A DNA stretch of 64,000 bases from Halichoerus grypus (lineage: Eukaryota; Chordata; Mammalia; Carnivora; Phocidae), in assembly GCF_964656455.1 (NCBI RefSeq), contig NC_135714.1, positions 84,031,639 through 84,095,638 on the forward strand, given 5' to 3'. How positions within the stretch are numbered: position 1 is the first letter of the stretch; each line of letters opens with the position of its first letter. Both the position numbers and the translations under genes were made by a program. Shown here piece by piece: positions 35,624 to 46,020 of this stretch. Under the pieces are notes generated by a model. It saw only the letters and a program-made list of their open reading frames with translations. It did not search any database and was not told where the DNA came from.

Positions 35624-36811
35624 AAGAAAGTTCTATTAGCCTTCTTTCAAAGTATACTGCAGTGAATTTTGGTTGTCTGAAAATTCTCCCTGCCCTTGCT
35701 TGGGGAAGGAATAATGATTCATATGTACCTATTTGTATAAGGTAAGGTTCCAAAAATATCACGCAAATATATTTCAAAACACAAGGCAAATTCAACACAT
35801 GATATTAATTAACTAGAACATGAGCCCATATACTAAATTTCCCCTGAGTAAAGATGAAAGTTACTGGTCATCTCATTCTTTTATCTTTAGTAATTTCAAA
35901 GTAAGAAAAAACAAGATGAAAAAAATGCAGTGATACTGGAAGGTGGTGAAGTTTTAAATGAAAAAAGAAACCACATAAGAATATGTACTGCTTTTAGAGC
36001 CTAACTGTTAAACATCATGAAACTTGAAAATGCGAAGCACCTTCAAAACCTGAAGTTAATCTTATTAGGTATTTGGTTAAGTTTTGTCTCAGGAGTTGGT
36101 AAAATGTTTTATTTAAGATTTATCTTTTGGGAAGTTTCATGAAAGTTTTTATTTTCTTTTACAGGCAAAATGCAACATTAATGTACATGGGAAAATAACA
36201 TATTAAACAATCTGGTTATTCCCTTAGTCCATAGAACACAACAACGTTAGCCTCTAGGACAGTGAGACAGAAGAGAAAATATCAGTGTGCATGAGACACA
36301 TGGCAGAGACTACTAATTGCCCATAAATATCTGAATATACTCTTCTATTATAGAACTCTTGAGTTTCAGCTGGTCACATTACTATACAAATGGAGAGCTT
36401 TTCAGCCGTCTTTACAACTAGATGAACATGCATTATTCAACATGTTCTTGATAATGTTTCCTTATTTTAAATTGGCTTTGGTAGCAGCAGAGTGCCATCT
36501 TTCAAATTTTAATGTTTAGGAACACATCCTTCATACCAAAGTCTCTAGAGTGATTATTTTGGTATTTACCCACTAAAGTTACCAGAGGTAGTGAGGAAGC
36601 TGTAGACACTCCTAGGGAGAAACTATTCCACTTATTGTACTACTAACTTCACGGTATTTTTATCCATTATGTCTCAGACTTCTTTGAAAGTCTGATGGAA
36701 ATAAAACTTCTCTGGAATAATGCTGAAGCCCACAGCCACACAAAATCTGGCATTTGGTTATAGAGTATACATATCCCCCAAAGCTTCTTAAATTTAGAAC
36801 ATCTGATTTTT

Positions 36812-36983
36812 GAGACATCCGGGTGACTTAGTTGGTTAAGAATCCGCCTCTTGATTTTGGCTTAGGTCATGATCTCAGGGTCGTGAGATTGAGCCCTGAG
36901 TAAGATTCTCTCCCTCTGCCCCAGCCCCGCTTGCATGCACTCTCTCTGTCAAATAAATAAATCTAAAAAGAAAAAAAAAAAAA
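36812..36983 (+). mobile_element. CAN-SINE
   Basis: Sense SINE with internal loss in the 3' half (gagacatccgggtgacttag, gtcatgatctcagggtcgtg). Exact 16-bp duplication agaacatctgattttt at 36796-36811 and 36984-36999. Confidence 0.95.
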
Positions 36984-37685
36984 AGAACATCTGATTTTTA
37001 CTTCATGAAACAGAAATTTCCATGTTTAAACAATTGCAAAATAACCAGAGAGGAGACAGTCTAATCTTGTTTGCTATAATTATTTTGAAAATAAAGAACA
37101 TAATCAGAAATATATTACATTTGCAACAAATAATAATCTATACCATTCTAATTTAATTAGTAATTAAATTCTACCAAATACATATACTTTTAAGCACCTA
37201 TCTGCTCATGCCTTATTCATTACAGTGCACAATTTTTGTGTCATGTGATTGATACATTTGACAGAAGGTTCAGCTAGTTTGAAAAATTTACTACCAACCA
37301 ATAATCTAGGAAATCAATAAAGCATTTTCTCAGTTGTTTTTCAATAAATTTTTCTCTTTTATATATAAAGACGGTGGTCAAGCATAACTGATCATCAATC
37401 ATGTTGACACTGAAGTATTTCCAAATACTAAGATGGGTCATGCTATTTCTGTTTCACTCTCTTCTTGGAAGATATTGAAATGAAAAGGGTTAACAACTAT
37501 CTTTCTGGGTGATTTAGAGGGCTCTGACTGATAAAAATTCAAACTCTTTCTTCCTGTGACTACTGCTTTCTAGTTAGCATAGGGATTTATTGGATTTTTA
37601 GTTGATTTAAATAAAGCTGGTAATCTAGATAAATTTAAATGAGCCATCATATTTAGGAAATCAATATACCCAAAATAAAACTTTT

Positions 37686-37878
37686 TTTTTAAAGAGTTTA
37701 TTTATTTATTTGACAGAGAGAGAGAGCACAAGTAGGGGGAGTGGCAAGCAGAGGGAGAGGGAGAAGCAGGCTCCCCACAGAGCAGGGGGAGCCCGATGTA
37801 GGACTCAATCCCAGGCCCCCAGGATCATGACATGAGCCAAAGGCAGTCGCTTAACCAACTGAGCCACCCAGGTGCCCC
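37686..37878 (-). mobile_element. CAN-SINE
   Basis: Antisense SINE ending gagccacccaggtgcccc. Exact 14-bp duplication aaaataaaactttt at 37672-37685 and 37879-37892. It lies 160 bp downstream of the 38038 donor, in transcript sense orientation. Confidence 0.95.
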
Positions 37879-38037
37879 AAAATAAAACTTTTAAAGAATA
37901 GATTAGTATAAGCCCTTTTCATAAATCAAACTTCGATTACATTTTTTCACCAAATTTGAATAAGTTGTCTTATTTAAAATTTCAAGGTATCATATAGAAA
38001 TAGGAGTTAAAATGCTAAGCATCCTATCCATCATTAC

Positions 38038-38174
38038 CTGGACTGTGGCCTTCGGAAGCCATGCAAAAGAAATAAATATCTTTTCCTTGATGTTAAAACC
38101 AGCAAAACACACCAACAGAAATGTAGTCAAAATTCGTATCAATACTGCAATGCCCAGGATGGCAACACAAAGGC
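38038..38174 (-). CDS. SLC9B2: SLC9B2 (NHA2) penultimate coding exon, about residues 420-464
   Basis: Two bases completing Gly plus 45 codons, between a TTTCTTACAG acceptor (AG at 38176-38175) and a CCAG|GTAATG donor. The peptide starts LCVAILGIAVLIRILTTFLL and ends FAWLPKATVQ. The Arg in VLIRILTTF corresponds to human R432 and the Lys in WLPKATVQ to K460. Both are conserved charged residues of the transport core; in bacterial relatives a core lysine sits at the R432 position. Both are retained here. Hydrophobic helices flank the charged NIKEK loop. SLC9B1 has CFAGFSFKEKIFIALAWMPKATVQ in this region, and the FNIKEKIFISFAWLP form identifies SLC9B2. Confidence 0.96.
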
Positions 38175-39029
38175 CTGTAAGAAATACTTAATTTTTAGAC
38201 ATAATAAAGTACTGGGGGAGAAACTGAAATCTCATGGTTACTGATTCAAAATACTACCAACTGCAATTATCTAAATATATTAAAAAATTAAGAAGACAAA
38301 AATGGTTAGGAATAATTTATCAAAACATCAATAATAAGGATCAAACCATTTGTTTAAAAGAAGGCATTTTTCCTAGATTAAACCAGAAATTAAACATATT
38401 TGATATATATTATAAAGGAGATATGAATGTTATTCCTCTTATGCTTTATAGCAAGAACCAAACTTTCTTCCATGTGTTTATTCAACACGAATTTATTAAA
38501 TGATAACTATGCATTACAGGATTTGGACTAGGTATTGGGTATACAAAAATGTATAATGTATAGACTTTGTTTGCCTCTATGAACCTCAAAGTCAGAGGAA
38601 AACAGAAACTTTAACAATGAATTAATATACTATAAAGTAAGTACAGTATAAACATCCTGGTAAGAGATCACAGAAGAGGAAAAAGTTAATATTTTACAGA
38701 ATTGTTTACAGAGTATAAACCAGAGGTGACATTAAAAATATTTATTAGACTGTATAGAAGCAATCAGCCAATCAGAACAAAGCTGGCTGGGCACTACCAA
38801 TCAGAATAGACACTAGCAGTCTACACCTGTTTCACCATATTGGTATATACACTGACTGCCCATTAGCCCAGGTTGACATGTACAGCTACTTCATTCCGTC
38901 CTTTAGAATCCTTTGCTGATAAGGATAAGTTCATCTTGATTTGCACAATAAGGACTGTGACTAGGCTACTGCACCTGAGAAAGGCACAGCTAAAGTGACT
39001 GCTATGTAGTAGGATGATTTTCTAAAAAG

Positions 39030-39200
39030 TAACATTTGTTAAGTGTTTACTGTGCACCAGGTTCTGTATTAAGCTTTAAGTGCATTCATTACCTAATCCT
39101 TACAATCTGTGGGGTAATTTTTCTTATTTTACAGTTGAAGAAAATGAAGTTTAGAAAGGATAAATGACTTTCTCAAGTTCAAAAGGCTAGTAAAACATCA
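39030..39200 (-). repeat. MIR
   Basis: Antisense MIR: gtgtttactgtgcaccagg, cctaatccttacaatctgtg, cttattttacagttgaaga. Confidence 0.7.
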
Positions 39201-39239
39201 GACATTGCTGGAGGATTTATTGTGAATCTGCAATATGGC

Positions 39240-40560
39240 TTCTTTACAGAAAGGTGTTGTGGCTTTTTATTGAAGGATATTGCTCCCAGGTTGGTAGGTT
39301 TTCAAAGTACCTGTTGCCTGAAGTACAAGAAACAAAAGAGATGATACCATTCCCAGGAGGGAGCATTGAAGGTTTGGGGAGAAGATGATTTAGAAGTTTT
39401 GAACATACCGAGTTTGAAGTTTTGTGAGACTTACAAGTGGTGATGTCCAATCAGCAATCAGATACACTGATTTAGAGATAAAAATTTTGGAATTATGTAG
39501 TTTATAATCAAAGCTACTGAATGTAGTTGAGCTCAGAAAAATGACATAGAGTGAGACGTGTAGAAGGCTTTGGAAGAACTTTGATGAAGAGCAGCATTTA
39601 AGCCACACGTAGTGTGAGGACTCAGAATGCACTGAAAAATATGAAGTTTCAGAATTCAATGTAAAATGTGTTTTAAAGAGGTCAATAGCATCAAATGCTG
39701 CTGAGTGATCAAGGAAAAAAAAAGACTGATAAGTATCCAGTTCATTTAGCAATATAACCTTGGTGAAAGCAGGGTCGGTTGTGTGATGGGCAGAAGCTGG
39801 GCTGAAATGTATTGAAGAAGAGAGTGAGAGTTGAAACGGAAAATTACCTCTATAATTACCTCTTTGGAAAAGTTCGAAAAGAGGAGTAAAAACGAAGTGT
39901 GGTAGGTTGGCGGGGGGGCAAGTTAAGTGGAAAAAGGAGATTTTATATATATAAATTGTGGTAAAATATGCATAACACAATTTACAGTCTTAACCATTTT
40001 TAAGTGTGCAGCTCAGTAGAATTAAGTTGAACATTCACATTTTTGTGCAACCAGTCTGCAGGATTTTTTCATCTTGCAAAACTGACCCATTAAACAACAC
40101 TTCATTTCCCCCTCCCCCGAGGTCCTGGCAACCACCCTTCTACTTTCTGTTTCTATGATTTGACTACCTGGATACCTCATATACGTGGAATCACACAGTA
40201 TTTGCCTTTTGGTGACAAATGTCCTCCAGGTTCATCCACGTTGTAGCATGTATTGGAATGGAAAGATTAATTTTAAGACAGGAGAAATTAGAATTTGTTT
40301 AAATTCCGAAGAGGAGAAAACTGTGACATGGAAATCTGAAGATACATGAGCATAGGGGAAGAATCTATGTGTGAGGTCCAGAAGGAGGTAGCAGGAGATG
40401 GGATTCCCAGTAAAGATGGAGAAATATAGAATGAGTGGAATGGAGGAAATAACGAGTAAAGGTGCACAAGTAAATTTTTAAGTGCAGTGTTATGAAATCA
40501 AAAGTTTTAATACGATGGCTTTTGAATGTATGAATAAATGAATGAATGAACAAACAAACA
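39240..40560 (-). repeat. L2 LINE remnant, antisense, split by an L1 3' end
   Basis: The minus strand keeps a 196-codon open frame (39980-39390) containing DHSAAFDAID, close to the L2/CR1 reverse-transcriptase motif DLSAAFDTVDH. The upstream part continues after the inserted L1M piece (about 40262-40560, on the plus strand aggaggtagcaggagatggg). The catalytic FADD box is not in this frame. This is a decayed LINE and not a host gene. Confidence 0.6.
39945..40262 (-). mobile_element. ancient L1M 3' end, antisense
   Basis: Antisense 3' UTR wording: aaccatttttaagtgtgcagc, ttttttcatcttgcaaaactg, cctggcaaccacccttctac, ggttcatccacgttgtagc. It interrupts the L2 remnant. Confidence 0.75.
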
Positions 40561-40906
40561 TTTGTGTTCCATGGGTGTATATTATAGAACTGATGAGTTA
40601 CCTGTACAATTCTGGGCCTTGATCAGAACAAGGCTAATTGAACATTTTTGCCCTTGGAAAAAAAAATTTTAAGACCTGCATCTTCTGGATAGTAGTTAGC
40701 AGTGTTACTTTTCTTTACAAGGAATAATATTAAAGGTATAAAATTTATGCCTGAGATTGACAAGTATTATTTTCTGGCCAACTACTCTAAGAGACTTGGA
40801 TTATTATTAACTTTTTTATATAATTGTGACAATAACTATACCTACTAAAGGTATTCCACTGAATATAAAAGTTGATTTTAGCAAATGTACTATTTGTAAT
40901 TCTTAC

Positions 40907-41015
40907 CTACAGTTTCTGGCCTGAGAGATGCAATAGATACTTCTGCTCCAATCAGTCCAAAGAGAAGGGGCTGGAAGATATACCAGGCACCGGCAATAAT
41001 TTTTTCAACCTCTGC
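40907..41015 (-). CDS. SLC9B2: SLC9B2 (NHA2) internal exon, about residues 383-418
   Basis: 36 codons plus one base (phase 1), between a TTTCTTTCAG acceptor (AG at 41017-41016) and a TGTAG|GTAAGA donor. The peptide starts AEVEKIIAGAWYIFQP and continues with the helix LLFGLIGAEVSIASL and then RPETV. FQPLLFGLIGAEVS is a family signature. The codon at 40982-40980 is TAT (Tyr); human SLC9B2 and SLC9B1, as I recall them, both have Asp here (WDIFQP). Both splice sites and the frame are intact, so this is a substitution and not a sign of gene decay. The acceptor is preceded by an A/C-rich plus-strand tract (41024-41040), read as T/G-rich in the transcript. Confidence 0.95.
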
Positions 41016-41339
41016 CTGAAAGAAACACACACACACCCCCCTCACAGATTTTTATTACATGAAGTTACAAGTTCTAAGAATTTTACTAATTTGAGTCAAT
41101 TTGACCTGAGATAGGCTTTATTTTTCTGACATCTATAAATAAGAGGTTAGCTAAAATAGAACAAAAAATTATATAAAGATATTTCTAACACAGTCATTAT
41201 ATGAGGTGCTTTAGAGTTGGTTTGCAAATAGATGTTAATTATAAAGAGTCTAATAAAATAATCTTAGGAGGACTTCTACTTCTGAATATATGATGTGTGT
41301 GCATATATGTAATACTTAGGTATTATTTTATAGTTTAAA

Positions 41340-41560
41340 ATTTTGTGTTAATTTTTATTCAGCAATATCATTCAGAGATCTTATCATAGTAAACATATCT
41401 ATATATACATCTAATTATTGCTATATAGTAATCTGTGGTATGGAATTATCATTTTATTCAATCATTTCTTTATTGATGGCCCTTTAAGTTGTTTCCAATT
41501 TTATCTTTATATAAAACAGTTTAAGTTTGTCTCAAATCATGCACAAAAATATAATTCAGG
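41340..41560 (-). repeat. ancient L1M fragment, antisense
   Basis: attgctatatagtaatctgtg, gatggccctttaagttgtttcc and similar wording fit the antisense L1M 3' region. Decayed. Confidence 0.5.
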
Positions 41561-41574
41561 TATAGTAAAGGGCT

Positions 41575-42255
41575 GTGCTTATTAATTTATTACCACTTGG
41601 CTCCAAATCCACATTTCATTGTTGCTCTGCAGAAAATGAAGCTGAGCCCTTTAAATATTTCTCTTTTGCTACCTGGCATAATTTAAAATTTTGTCAGTAA
41701 AGGGTGCTGAAGAAATATTACAAGGAAGATGCTCTTCCTGCTTTCCAGGGCTCCCCCAGCAGGATCCTATAGCACACTTGGGTTTCTTTAGTACACAGGT
41801 GGCTTCTACAGTCCTGGGCTCCTATGGTGCATGGCAGCCCGCACCCCTAGCTTACTGCAAGGGAGTTTCATAGCCAACTCCCTTGGGCAAAATACCTCCC
41901 CATGTAGCCTAGAGGGTGTATTTCCTGCAAATTTGGAGTTTAGATTTCCAGCAAATTGTCCAAACAGGACACCAAGGGTGTCTTCTCTACCATTCAGTGA
42001 ACAAAGGCTCTCTACCAAGATCTGGATTCTGAGGGCTGGGGGTGGGAGTAGATGGGGTGGAGTGGGGTAGTATAAGGAGATGGCTCAATCTCAGCCCTAG
42101 TTGTTTATAGCTGCTATTCCTATATTCGCCAGGGATCTTTTACCTCTCAGAAGCCAATCCCTTGTTATCTGACCCCTGGTATGGTTAATAACAAACTTTC
42201 CCTATTCCAGTTACTCTGTAATTTCCCTTTCCTGATAAGATCCTAACTGATGTAA
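41575..42255 (+). repeat. probable ancient LTR (ERVL-class), unassigned
   Basis: A moderately GC-rich block inside an AT-rich intron, ending cctgataagatcctaactgatg, which resembles LTR 3' ends of the ERVL group (ctgactgata). The start is approximate. No retroviral gene is present. Several 60-110-codon open frames here look accidental. Confidence 0.35.
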
Positions 42256-42259
42256 GTAC

Positions 42260-42780
42260 TAACTTTATAACACATTTTGCAAAAACCCTAAAAAAAAGAT
42301 GGACACAATTGACTATAGCAAAACTAGAATGTTGTGTGGCAAAAGAAACCATAAGCAAACAAAGAACAACAAGATGACAAACCAGGAGAAAACATCTGCA
42401 CTGTGTGTGACAGAATAAGGAGCAATATCCAAGCAATAAGAAAAAGACATAGAACCTAATAGAAAAATGGGAAATGCATACATACAAGTAATTCACAGTG
42501 GAAGAAACACAAATGGCCAAAAAATATAAGATGCTAAAATTCAGTAATCAGTGAAACACAAATTAAAATGATATGCCACATTTGGGGGGGGCACCATATT
42601 AGAAAAAATACTAAAACATTTTTATAATGTCAAGTATCTGGGATGTAAGAAACTCTAATTGGTAGAACAAATTGATATGCTTTTTTTGGAGGGCAATTTA
42701 GCAGTACCCATTACAGGCTCTAAAAATTTATACTGAACAGATTTTTTCAATCAACTAATAAGAATTTATATTTTTGGACA
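42260..42780 (+). repeat. ancient L1M fragment
   Basis: Sense ORF2 3' wording: aaaagatggacacaattgac, aagcaataagaaaaagacat, aatgggaaatgcatacataca, gaaacacaaattaaaatgata. Decayed. Confidence 0.55.
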
Positions 42781-44714
42781 GCACTTTTGCCCTTATAGTT
42801 ACACATCTTTGAGGATCTGGTTTTCCATATCTATTTTCAGCAGTTTAACAAAAGAGGATTATATTGTATCTTTATTTTCTTTATTTTTTTATTAATTCTG
42901 GTATGTTTATTAGGGTGAGGATTCTATTTCTTCTTGGCTTAAAAATGTTGAAAGGCAGAATGCAAATGTGAGGGAGTTGGTTGATTTACTTACATAGTTC
43001 TATTCTTATATCATGCAAAGAGTTATGTTTTCATATCATAAGGAATCAGATAATGACTTAGGTTCAAATTCTGCCACCTGTTAAATGCAAACCACTTATC
43101 TCTCAGAACCTTTTTTTTTCTCATCTGTAAAATGAGAGGTTTATATTAGATAACATCCAAGATCCTTTATCATTTCGTGACAATGACTAGTTCTACCAAA
43201 ACTGGGGTCCAGTTACCACCTTTTCACATATCTTTACTTTTTAATTTAGTTTTTAGAGTATACCATAACTAAAGCTCAGACTTTAGTTGGTATCCATGTT
43301 AGTGAAGAACACAAATTGACTCTATTAATCTTAGGTTACTTAGCCTTTTGTTGCCATGACTAATTATTTAAGGGAAGGCCTCAAAAATACTCAGAACTCC
43401 AATAAAAGCAGATGGCCTAAAAAGTTTTCCCTATCAAATTGTTTTTATTTCTAAACTGTAGACAAAGGCCACCACTTGTTTTATGATTGTAACACTTCAG
43501 ACTATTTGAATATCAGACATGGGTGTATACACTGTAAAACTTAAAAATGGGAGATGAGTCAAAATGTATCTTCTTAATGCTTTTTCATAACTTCAAAACT
43601 AAAATGAATGTGCTTATAAAGAAAATGGAGTCATCGAATAGGCTAAGTGTAAAAGAGACCAGGGGAATGAAGACTGTTGTCCACACTGCACTGAATGTTA
43701 AGGCTACTTTACACATCACTTTGCTCTAGTAGTAAGAATCTTCAAAAACATAAATCACTTTCAAGGATACGCAAAAGAAGAAAATTAGCAGAAGCAGAGG
43801 TTTTTATCATGACTTCAATATCTATTTAAGCTGATACTTCCCTTCTCAGAGAGAAGAGAATTTCAAGATTCAGGAGATTCAAAATACGTCAGAAAAACCA
43901 TCCCACAACTACAAAGGTCATCAGAAGCAGCACTGTATTTGAAAATAGGTGGGAAAAAAAAAACATGACAGAGGCTTTCAAAAAGTGAGTGTATTTGAGG
44001 TAAATATGAAAAAAAAATGTTCCCAGGTCTTTTACTGGGTTGTGGGATTACACTGATCTATATAATCAGCTGGGCTGCAGGCAAACCTGGCAAAATTATG
44101 ACAACTGCAGACGAACAGACACTGTATTTTGGCTTATAACAATCTTTTCTCTATAACCCATATTACAGTTTTCAGAAGAGTAATGTGACTGGAGCTCATC
44201 AAAGTTTCCCTTTCCCTGCTTTGTCTTTCTGGGCCCATAGCTGATGCGCTCTTGCTATAGGCATTAGCCTCCCCCTTGATTTCCCTGTGGCTAAAACTAC
44301 TCTTTTATGCTCTATCCCAAATGCTATGGCTCCTTTTCATTATTTGTTTTTTATCCTATCATTTATGAATTTAGAGAATTAATTTTAAATTGCAAAGCAT
44401 AACAATATGTTTTTTAATACATTTGGTATGTGTTATTCAAATAGATGTCAAAATACAAAAATGTGCCCTGCACAATAATGCCACAGTTGTGTTACAGAGT
44501 AGTACACGCTGGAGTCAGGTAAACCTGAGCTTAAATCCCAGGGCAACTGTCTAATTTTGTGACCTTGGACATGTTATTTATGCCTTTCTGATTTATAGTC
44601 TCTATAAAATGGAAATGGTAATACTTTTTAAAGTTTTTTTGTGTGTATTTGAAAATAAATGAGAATATCACTTAGTGCCTAGCACAGAACCATACAGATT
44701 GGCAATAAAAATGT
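42781..44714. other. SLC9B2 intron with two MIR fragments
   Basis: 43045-43170 (aggttcaaattctgccacctg, ttctcatctgtaaaatgaga) and 44500-44700 (aacctgagcttaaatcccag, gtgaccttggacatgttat) resemble MIR in the plus orientation. The rest is AT-rich intron where I see nothing. Confidence 0.6.
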
Positions 44715-45306
44715 ATTAAAAAATGGGCAGAAGACAGGAACAGACATTTTTCCAAAGAAGACATACAGATGGCTAAGAGACACATGAAAAGATGCTCAAT
44801 GTCACTGATCATCAGGAAAATACAAATCAAAACTACAATGAGATTATCACCTCACACCTGTCAGAATGGCTAAAATTAACAAAACATGAAATAACAGGTG
44901 TTGGCAAGGATGTGGGGAAGGGGAACACTCTTACACTGTTGGTGGGAATGCAAGCTGGTACAGCCACTCTGGAGAACAGTATGGAGGTTCCTCAAAAAGT
45001 TAAAAATAGAACTACCCTATGATCCAGCAGTTGCACTACTGGGTGTTTACTCAAAGGATACAAAAATACTGAATGGAAGGGATACATGTACCCCGATGTT
45101 TACAGCAGCATTATCAACAATAGCCAAATTATGGAAAGATCCCAAATGTCCACTGACTGATGAAGGGATAAAGAAGAGGTAATAATACTCAGCCATGAAA
45201 AATAATGAAATCTTGCCATTTGCAATGACATGGATGGAGCTACAGAATACTATGCTAAGCTAGGTAATCAGTCAGAGACAAATACCATATGATTTCACTC
45301 TTATGT
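44715..45306 (+). mobile_element. L1 ORF2 C-terminal fragment
   Basis: Sense L1: ttttccaaagaagacataca, ggtgggaatgcaagctggta, ccaaatgtccactgactg, gcaatgacatggatggagc. It is truncated at both ends, with the 3' stop at cttatgtgg and no A-tail. ORF2 is broken into frames under 100 codons. Confidence 0.85.
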
Positions 45307-46020
45307 GGACTTTCTCCTTTCCTTCGAAGCCCAATCCATCTCCGCTCACTTTCCCATGGCCTCAATACCCTTCTCTAGACAATGCTCCAGGCAGTCCCTA
45401 CCATCCGTCTCTCCTCGGAAGCAAGACGATTCAGTTATACTTGTCCTAACTTTGTAATCACATCCTTACAGAGTGAGAGCCTCCTGTCTGAGTGTTCTTT
45501 GCTCACTAGGAAATTCTGTCTCTAGTATACCTCTACAGAGATTCACTCACATGAATTTGATTATGTACCTAACTTCAAGCTTTATAACCCTCACTTATTT
45601 TTCTATATGGCATTATTTTAAGCTTAATCATTTTGAATAGTTGTTTCCAGGTTGTCCAAAATGATATATCTGCATTTAGTTAGGTCAGCTACATCTAATT
45701 TCTTCATTAAATAGAAGAATAGTATTTGTTCCTGTCAAGTTCAAATCTATAAAAACGTACTTGAAATTAAAATTAGTGAATGGCCACCAGCTAATCTCCA
45801 TAATATATATGGAGAAATAATCTTAATAATCTTGAAAATCAGTAAGAAAAACCAAAACAATCTTTTAAAAATGGACACAAACTGGTTAGTAAGCTTAGGA
45901 AAAGATGATTAGCTTCTCTCATAAAGAAATACAAATCAGATCAATAATGAGATACATTTTTCACCTATCAGGTTAGCAAAATATCTGATTTTTAATGATT
46001 TCTCCAGAAAAACAGACCCC

